This document shows, piece by piece, positions 6,120 through 10,491 of a DNA stretch of 10,491 bases. Location of the stretch: assembly GCA_023430545.1 (NCBI GenBank), contig JAEZAF010000272.1, positions 1 to 10,491 of the forward strand, read 5' to 3'. Position numbers and translations under genes: made by a program. How positions within the stretch are numbered: position 1 is the first letter of the stretch; every line of letters starts with the position of its first letter. A model generated the notes under the pieces. The model worked only from the letters and a program-made list of their open reading frames with translations. It ran no database searches and was not told the origin of the DNA. This stretch comes from Chloroflexota bacterium (GTDB taxonomy: Bacteria > Chloroflexota > Anaerolineae > Aggregatilineales > Phototrophicaceae).

Positions 6120-6221
6120 GAACTTTTCTCATATGTGCCGCGTACAATAAGATAACAACAACCTGACACCAGTCTGTCCAGCAGTATTCTGTCCAACACT
6201 CTGTACAGTACAAACAAGGAG
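6120..6221 (+). promoter_or_regulatory. Putative promoter and RBS of the GGVGG-repeat gene
   Basis: TACAAT at 6143-6148 matches five of six -10 bases, but the -35 position holds GAACTT. An alternative reading is an ECF-sigma-like pair, GAAC (6120-6123) and CGTA (6141-6144), with 17 bp between. AAGGAG at 6216-6221 is a near-perfect Shine-Dalgarno 8 bp before the ATG at 6230. The RBS is firm; the promoter class is open. Confidence 0.4.
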
Positions 6222-6229
6222 CACACATC

Positions 6230-7189
6230 ATGGCAAACGACGACAAGCGCAAGAATGACAAGAATTACGAAGTCGAATGGGCCTTTTCTTTCGAGAAACT
6301 TGGCGAGAGCATCGGCAAAGCGGTGAAATCAGTCACTGACACCGTAACGGAAAGCACACAGCAGGAAGTCAAACACGATACGTTCTCCGTCCCGCTGTTT
6401 GGCACCAACGCCGCGCAGATCACCATCAGCGGCTCAGTCGGGCATACCACCATCGAGGCCCTGCCGGAGACCAGCGAGAACCTGTTTGAAGCCGAAGTCG
6501 CCTACGTCGGTGAGATCGAATTCAGCAGCACCGGCGAAAATCAGAAGGCGATTTCGCTGCGCACCAGCAACGACAAGGAAGTCCTCGCGCCGGTCCGCCG
6601 CGTGATTGGTCAGATCAGCAACCGTGAAGACCTTTACTACCGCATTCGCATTCACCCCAGCGTCCCAGTCGCCCTTCAGTTGAACGGTGGCGTCGGTGGC
6701 AGCGAATACGACCTCGACGACCTCAACCTCACCTCACTGGTGATTAACGGCGGCGTCGGTGGGACGCGGCTGGTGCTGGCCGAACGCGGCGACTCGTATG
6801 ATGTCCGGCTGGAAGGCGGCGTCGGCGCGGTCACCCTTCAGGCCCCGCAGCAGGCGCACATCAACCTGACGCTGAAAGGCGGCGTCGGCTCCAATACCCT
6901 GCACATCCCGGCTAATGCCTCGATGAATGTCCATATCGAAGGCGGCGTCGGCGGCACCTCGGTGATCTCCGAAGCCGGTGTCGCACTGCACCTCGAAGGT
7001 TCCAGCGGCCTCGGCGGGCTGGATGTGGCACGCGGCCTGAACCGTGTCAAATATCAGGAAGAGATGATGAACCGCAGCGGTGTCTGGGAGTCAGACGGCT
7101 ACAGTCTGGCGACCCGCAAGGTCGATATTGTCTATCGCGGCGGCGTCGGCGGCTTCAATCTGCGCCAGTCATCGCCCACGACGGTTTAA
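6230..7189 (+). CDS. Soluble GGVGG-repeat protein with predicted beta-solenoid-like fold (possibly toast-rack/DUF4097-like)
   Basis: The 319-residue product has a charged, Lys/Asp/Asn-rich N-terminus (1-15), an amphipathic stretch to about 45, a region of mixed beta character (50-150), and then a tandem array. GGVGG-type turns begin at residues 153, 174, 196, 217 and 238, with periods of 21, 22, 21 and 21. A degenerate turn follows (GSSGLGG, 257-263) and a last copy lies near the C-terminus (304-308). Between turns are alternating hydrophobic residues, as in beta strands (for example LTSLVIN, INLTLK, MNVHIE). This pattern resembles the toast-rack or DUF4097-type repeats linked to envelope-stress (LiaF-like) proteins; that assignment is inference. 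There is no signal peptide or membrane helix, so it should be cytoplasmic or peripheral. It is a single-gene unit with a strong RBS and a strong terminator. Function unknown. Confidence 0.88.
   Translation: MANDDKRKNDKNYEVEWAFSFEKLGESIGKAVKSVTDTVTESTQQEVKHDTFSVPLFGTNAAQITISGSVGHTTIEALPETSENLFEAEVAYVGEIEFSSTGENQKAISLRTSNDKEVLAPVRRVIGQISNREDLYYRIRIHPSVPVALQLNGGVGGSEYDLDDLNLTSLVINGGVGGTRLVLAERGDSYDVRLEGGVGAVTLQAPQQAHINLTLKGGVGSNTLHIPANASMNVHIEGGVGGTSVISEAGVALHLEGSSGLGGLDVARGLNRVKYQEEMMNRSGVWESDGYSLATRKVDIVYRGGVGGFNLRQSSPTTV
6686..6955 (+). repeat. In-gene tandem repeat with 63-66 bp period
   Basis: The 11-mer GGCGGCGTCGG occurs at 6749, 6815, 6878 and 6941, and once more at 7139, with a one-base variant at 6686. 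The spacings of 63, 66, 63 and 63 bp equal the 21-22-residue protein period. The sequence between these cores has diverged, so only the turn codons are kept identical. Confidence 0.8.
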
Positions 7190-7219
7190 GCCTGCTACTG
7201 CCATCTGAACATGAATGAA

Positions 7220-7250
7220 AAGAGGCCCGACATCATGCATCGGGCCTCTT
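7220..7250. terminator. Strong bidirectional terminator hairpin
   Basis: AAGAGGCCCGA (7220-7230) pairs perfectly with TCGGGCCTCTT (7240-7250) around a nine-base loop. It lies 30 bp after the GGVGG-repeat stop and 57 bp beyond the monooxygenase stop on the other strand. The stem ends in TT on the + strand and the corresponding minus-strand end is CTTTTC, so both converging transcripts could end here. Confidence 0.8.
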
Positions 7251-7307
7251 CTGTTATGATGCAGGTGCATTGCTGATTTCAGATAGCCTCTGCCTTCATG
7301 ATGCCGT

Positions 7308-8480
7308 CTATGCCTCTGCCGGGATAATACTCTCCAGACTGACCTGTTTTCCTACAATCGTGCTGACAACCGGCAGATCAACCAATCGCAGTGCCCAGTT
7401 AAGCAGCGCAATGCGTAAATGGCTCTGTGGGATAAAATTTGGAGCAAAGTTTCGTGTTCTGCGCTGGATTTTCTCGATATGTGGGCGCAGACGTGCCTCA
7501 TAGGATTGAAACGCTTCCTGTGGAGAATCTGTCTTTGCGAGTTCCTGCGAGAGAAAATAAGCGCCTGTCATCGCCATTGAAGCACCCTGACCTGAAACCA
7601 GAGTCGGGCAGTGTGCCGCATCCCCGATTAATGCAACCCGATTGCTTGACCAGCGTGGGATTTGAATCTGTGTCACCGTGTCATAGAAAACCGGCGTATC
7701 ATCGTGGAGATGTCCTAAAACCTCAGGAATGAGCCATCCTTTGCCGCTGAGCATCTGGCGCAGATGCCGGACACGCTGCTCACGGGGTGGGACCACAGCG
7801 TCGGGCTGATTGGTCACAACAAAGATCATCCACTGACCTTCGGGAGTTGGATAAATACCCACCTGCATCTTCGGCTCAACATACATGGTATAGGTCTGAT
7901 CCAGATCGTAATCCAGCGCAGGGATGAGGAAAATGGCAAAGTGATAACCCAGATAACGGCTGAAGGTGGATTCCTTACCAAAGACTAAACGGCGCACCTG
8001 TGAGTGGATGCCATCTGCCCCGATGAGTAAATCAAAGTCCTCAGCCTGTCCATCAGAGAATTGAACTGAGACATGGTGTTCTGTCTGACAGATCTGTTCG
8101 ATCTGCGTGCCAAACCGCACCTCGACTTTATCCCGGACCGGCGCATAGAGTACACTGACAAGGTCACGGTGATTGATGGGAATGAATTTGTTCGATACGT
8201 CGGTCAGTTGGTAGAATTTGGATAGTTTAATCTCGGCGGTCGTCCTGCCGTGCGCGTTTTTGTACTGAATTAAGCTGATATCGTGTTTCTTTTCATTCAG
8301 AGCGGGTACGAGCGCCATCCTGTCCGCCACATCATAACCCGAGCCACCAAAATCGATCATGTAGCCTTCTGTGCGTATATCCGATGCTTTTTCAACAATG
8401 ACTGGCTCATGTCCCTCGTGATGCAGCCAGTACGCAAGACACAATCCAGCGATCCCCGCGCCTGAAATCAGGATTTTCAT
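7308..8480 (-). CDS. FAD-dependent class A flavoprotein monooxygenase
   Basis: This 390-residue protein is the usual size of single-component FAD monooxygenases of the PHBH/TetX-like group, which use NAD(P)H and O2 to hydroxylate small aromatic or polycyclic molecules. The FAD-binding GAGIAG is at residues 7-12 with the ribose-binding Glu30 in VIVEK. The GADG motif at 154-157 (followed by IHSQVR) and GDAAH at 286-290 (followed by CPTLVSGQGASMA) complete the three family signatures. No signal peptide is present. AAAGGAG (8487-8493) lies 6 bp from the ATG. The gene starts 37 bp after the TetR gene in the same direction, so both should be co-transcribed, and the regulator probably senses the substrate or a related compound. 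The substrate is unknown; antibiotic or xenobiotic oxidation are possibilities. Its GC looks lower than that of the flanking genes. Confidence 0.93.
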   Translation of the reverse strand: MKILISGAGIAGLCLAYWLHHEGHEPVIVEKASDIRTEGYMIDFGGSGYDVADRMALVPALNEKKHDISLIQYKNAHGRTTAEIKLSKFYQLTDVSNKFIPINHRDLVSVLYAPVRDKVEVRFGTQIEQICQTEHHVSVQFSDGQAEDFDLLIGADGIHSQVRRLVFGKESTFSRYLGYHFAIFLIPALDYDLDQTYTMYVEPKMQVGIYPTPEGQWMIFVVTNQPDAVVPPREQRVRHLRQMLSGKGWLIPEVLGHLHDDTPVFYDTVTQIQIPRWSSNRVALIGDAAHCPTLVSGQGASMAMTGAYFLSQELAKTDSPQEAFQSYEARLRPHIEKIQRRTRNFAPNFIPQSHLRIALLNWALRLVDLPVVSTIVGKQVSLESIIPAEA

Positions 8481-8517
8481 TATTTTCTCCTTTGGCTGTG
8501 TGTTTCACGCTGCGGTC

Positions 8518-9096
8518 TTATCTCAGGCCCTTTAAAAACAGGTCTGTGATACTGATGAGTTGGGAGGAAAGTATCTCCATTGAACTGAATAATGTCGCAA
8601 TGAGAATAGCACCCTCAAGGCTGCTGATGAGTGCAAGTGCAGCAGTATCGGCATCTTGGAAGGTGAACTCACCCGCATCGATTCCCGCCTGAATGAGCGC
8701 TTTGAAATGCATTCGATAACCCTGGAAATAATGCTGAAGCTGATGCAGCAGGGCTGGATCGCGCAGTGCCTGGTTATAGAAGTCAATGGGGGATGGGATA
8801 TGATCCGAGGGTTCATCAAGCGCGGCTGAAATACGTGCAATCAATCGACGCAGTCGTTCTTCACTCGTTCCCTCGCTCGCTAAAACCGAATTCAGCATTG
8901 CCAACTCCATGTCAAAGTACTGATTAAAGATCGCAAGTACGATCTCGTTTTTGCTTTTAAAGTGCCAGTAGATTCCGCCCTTGCTCAGGCCCGATGCATG
9001 CACAATATCGTTCATGCTGGTTTCGTTGAAGCCCTTTTGTGCAAACAGCATTGAAGCGACTTCAAGAATCTGACTTCTTGTCTCGTCTTTTTTCAA
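8518..9096 (-). CDS. TetR-family transcriptional regulator
   Basis: With the TTG start chosen here the protein has 192 residues, typical for TetR. The N-terminal domain reads DETRSQILEVASMLFAQKGF (4-23), then the helix-turn-helix (about 27-46) with TSMNDIV, SGLSKGGIYWHF and the following KSKNEI. The rest is a helical ligand domain without known specificity. The TTG at 9096 is preceded by GGAG (9103-9106) at 6-bp spacing. Two longer readings exist: ATG at 9129 (203 residues, no RBS, inside the predicted transcript start region), and TTG at 9159, which is really the first base of the TTGACA -35 box. It is the first gene of a two-gene operon with the FAD monooxygenase, and a palindrome at its 5' end suggests autoregulation. 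The base composition is AT-richer than the surroundings. Confidence 0.92.
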   Translation of the reverse strand: MKKDETRSQILEVASMLFAQKGFNETSMNDIVHASGLSKGGIYWHFKSKNEIVLAIFNQYFDMELAMLNSVLASEGTSEERLRRLIARISAALDEPSDHIPSPIDFYNQALRDPALLHQLQHYFQGYRMHFKALIQAGIDAGEFTFQDADTAALALISSLEGAILIATLFSSMEILSSQLISITDLFLKGLR

Positions 9097-9105
9097 ATCA
9101 ATCTC

Positions 9106-9125
9106 CAGACCGACCAGTTGGTCTG
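9106..9125. promoter_or_regulatory. Candidate TetR operator at the transcript start
   Basis: Two overlapping palindromes lie here. GACCA-GT-TGGTC (9112-9123) is a 12-bp palindrome, and CAGACC (9106-9111) pairs with GGTCTG (9120-9125) across 8 bp. The site covers the predicted start of transcription and lies just before the GGAG Shine-Dalgarno. A TetR dimer bound here would block its own operon, as is common in the family. Confidence 0.55.
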
Positions 9126-9130
9126 TCATT

Positions 9131-9159
9131 AAAATAACATTATTACGCTTCACTGTCAA
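9131..9159 (-). promoter_or_regulatory. Promoter of the TetR-monooxygenase operon
   Basis: On the minus strand a consensus TTGACA (9159-9154) is followed after exactly 17 bp by TATTTT (9136-9131), four of six -10 bases. Transcription should start near 9124. The spacer contains the palindrome AATAA-CA-TTATT (9133-9144 on the + strand), which could be an additional operator. Confidence 0.6.
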
Positions 9160-9192
9160 CTTCGGGTGAATTTGATTATTTGTCCCGGCAAC

Positions 9193-9229
9193 AAAAAAGC
9201 ATTGTGATAATCTCTACCACAATGCTTTT
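9193..9229 (-). terminator. Rho-independent terminator of the amidohydrolase gene
   Basis: AAAAGCATTGTG (9195-9206) pairs perfectly with CACAATGCTTTT (9218-9229) around 11 bases. Read on the minus strand, the stem is followed by a run of T (complement of 9193-9198), 36 bp after the amidohydrolase stop. It separates that gene from the TetR operon promoter. Confidence 0.85.
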
Positions 9230-9264
9230 AAGCGATATAAACGATCTGCCTGACGCGCCTGTAG

Positions 9265-10491
9265 TTAAAGCCCTTCGTAGCGCCACTGACCGCCCACCAT
9301 CGTCGCCAGCACGTTGATATCGAGGAGTTCGTCAGGGTCCACACGGCTGATGTCGCGATCCAGCACCACCAGATCCGCCAGACAGCCGACCGCCAGCCTA
9401 CCCTGACGCTTCTCCATGCCAGCAGCATAGGCCGGACCGTAAGTGTAACCAAGCAGTGCTTCCTTCAGGCTGACGCGGTTCTGCGGATACCACCCTTCCG
9501 GCCCCGGTGAGCCATCAGCACGGCGGCGTGTCACCGCAGCGTGGATGCCCCGCAGCGGCTCGAAGGGATCAACCGGCGAATCCGACCCGAAGGCGACCAC
9601 CACCTTCTGGTCGATCTGAACGCGGGGGTTATACGCCCACTCGGAGCGTGCGCCCCAGTACGTGTCAGCCATCCGATAGTCCGATGTGGCGTGGATCGGC
9701 TGCATCGACGCGATCACACCCAACTGCGCCAGCCGGTGACGGTCATCAGGATGGATGATCTGCACATGCTCGATCCGGTGACGCCGCTGGTCAGGAGTCT
9801 CGCCACGGGCGGCTTCTTCCTGACGCACCACCTCATAGGCGTTGAGGACTTCGCGCACCGCGAGATCCCCAATCGCATGAATAGTGGAAGGCATCCCCAG
9901 GGCGCTGGCCTTACTCACCAGTTCGATCATCGTTTCCAGGTCGGTGACGCGCACGCCGTAATTGTCCGGTTCGCCCTCGTATGGGTCGATCATCAGCGCC
10001 GTGCGTGGGCCGAGTGCGCCGTCAGAGAAGATCTTGAGTCCGCCGATGCGAATCCAGTCATCGCCGAATCCCCAGCGCACACCGAGAGCCAGTGCATGTT
10101 CGATGTACTCGACGTTGACATTCTTGAGCACCCGCAGCCCAAGCTGGCCGCGTTCGCGCAGGACCTGCTCCGCACGCAGGCTTTCCGGTCCGTCGAAGTC
10201 ATGGATACCTGTCAGGCCGCTTGCCAGTGCCAGATTCTGCGCTTCGAGCATCTGGCGGACGGTGTTTTCAGGGTCAGGCGGCGGGATATGCGCCGTGATC
10301 AGTCGGCCAGCGTTTTCAAACAGCATCCCGGTCGGCTGGCCCTGTGCATCGCGCTCAATCTGGCCGCCGTCAGGATCGGGTGTGTGGGCGTCAATCCCGG
10401 CAAGGCGCAGCGCCGCACTGTTGACCCAGAAGCCGTGGGCACTTTTCGCCCGCAGGTAAACGGGATGATCCGGTGCGACGCGGTCCAGTTC
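9265..10491 (-). CDS. YtcJ-family amidohydrolase (Amidohydro_3), 5' end beyond the window
   Basis: The reading frame stays open from the TAA at 9265 to the right edge, so 408 residues are visible and the start lies outside; the internal ATG at 10326 is not the true start. Visible landmarks in order are LDRVAPDHPVYLRAKSAHGF at the edge, GLTGIHDFDG, GGLKIFSDGALGPRTALM, STIHAIGDLAVREVL, HRIEHVQIIHPDD, and FGSDSPVDPFEPLRGIH with the late metal-site Asp. These are the marks of YtcJ-like metal-dependent hydrolases, which include N-substituted formamide deformylase. The family is about 530-550 residues, so roughly 130 residues, including the HxH metal motif, are missing here. A cytoplasmic amide or cyclic-amide hydrolase role is likely; the substrate is unknown. 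It ends at a clear terminator (9193-9229). Confidence 0.92.
   Translation of the reverse strand, partial: ELDRVAPDHPVYLRAKSAHGFWVNSAALRLAGIDAHTPDPDGGQIERDAQGQPTGMLFENAGRLITAHIPPPDPENTVRQMLEAQNLALASGLTGIHDFDGPESLRAEQVLRERGQLGLRVLKNVNVEYIEHALALGVRWGFGDDWIRIGGLKIFSDGALGPRTALMIDPYEGEPDNYGVRVTDLETMIELVSKASALGMPSTIHAIGDLAVREVLNAYEVVRQEEAARGETPDQRRHRIEHVQIIHPDDRHRLAQLGVIASMQPIHATSDYRMADTYWGARSEWAYNPRVQIDQKVVVAFGSDSPVDPFEPLRGIHAAVTRRRADGSPGPEGWYPQNRVSLKEALLGYTYGPAYAAGMEKRQGRLAVGCLADLVVLDRDISRVDPDELLDINVLATMVGGQWRYEGL

Larger units (their letters stand above)
5857..6229. other. 373-bp intergenic region packed with hairpins
   Basis: From 5873 to 6061 four hairpins follow one another, including copy B of the dispersed repeat. 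The remaining part, 6062-6229, is AT-richer and carries the putative promoter and RBS of the GGVGG-repeat gene. No coding sequence is supported. Confidence 0.65.

Noticed and set aside
6686..6955. CRISPR-like regular spacing of an 11-bp repeat
   Set aside because: The period of 63-66 bp is in frame and encodes GGVGG protein turns; the repeats are short and coding, so this is not a CRISPR array.
9962..10459. 165-codon + strand frame opposite the amidohydrolase
   Set aside because: Ser/Arg/Pro-rich translation typical of a shadow; the opposite strand encodes conserved YtcJ motifs without interruption to the window edge.

Overview
This 10.5-kb window looks like bacterial chromosome with moderately high GC. 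It holds eight protein genes, mostly single-gene transcription units, separated by intergenic regions rich in palindromes. The gene set (SsuD-type flavin monooxygenase, YtcJ-type amidohydrolase, class I acyl-CoA ligase, a 21-residue GGVGG-repeat protein) and the dispersed hairpin repeats would suit a Chloroflexota genome of the Anaerolineae type. That is inference from style; no marker gene is present. No rRNA, tRNA, CRISPR array, transposase or phage gene was seen.

Layout, left to right. An acyl-CoA ligase (83-1672, +) is followed by a gap holding one copy of a diverged hairpin repeat (copy A). Next is an alpha/beta hydrolase (1959-3032, +). It converges on an ssuD-like alkanesulfonate monooxygenase (3152-4252, -) across a 119-bp gap that folds almost entirely into hairpins. 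A 386-bp divergent intergenic region, with two tandem 12-bp palindromes, separates ssuD from a membrane-anchored TPR protein (4639-5856, +). A 373-bp gap holds inverted copy B of the repeat inside a row of four hairpins. It is followed by a soluble GGVGG-repeat protein with a predicted beta-solenoid-like fold (6230-7189, +). A strong hairpin (7220-7250) separates this from a leftward TetR regulator / FAD monooxygenase operon (7308-9096, -). A rho-independent terminator (9195-9229) ends the last gene, a YtcJ-family amidohydrolase (9265 to beyond the right edge, -).

The clearest functional unit is the TetR-monooxygenase pair. It has a TTGACA promoter, a palindrome at the predicted transcript start, and RBSs for both genes, so it looks like an autoregulated, inducible oxidation cassette. 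Its sampled GC is visibly lower than its neighbours', and terminators bound it on both sides, which suggests later acquisition. The ligase, hydrolase, SsuD and amidohydrolase are catabolic or scavenging enzymes, but nothing ties them into one pathway.

The features most worth a second look are the A/B repeat family and hairpin row, the tandem palindromes upstream of ssuD, a probable loss of the conserved mobile-loop arginine in SsuD, and the GGVGG-repeat protein.
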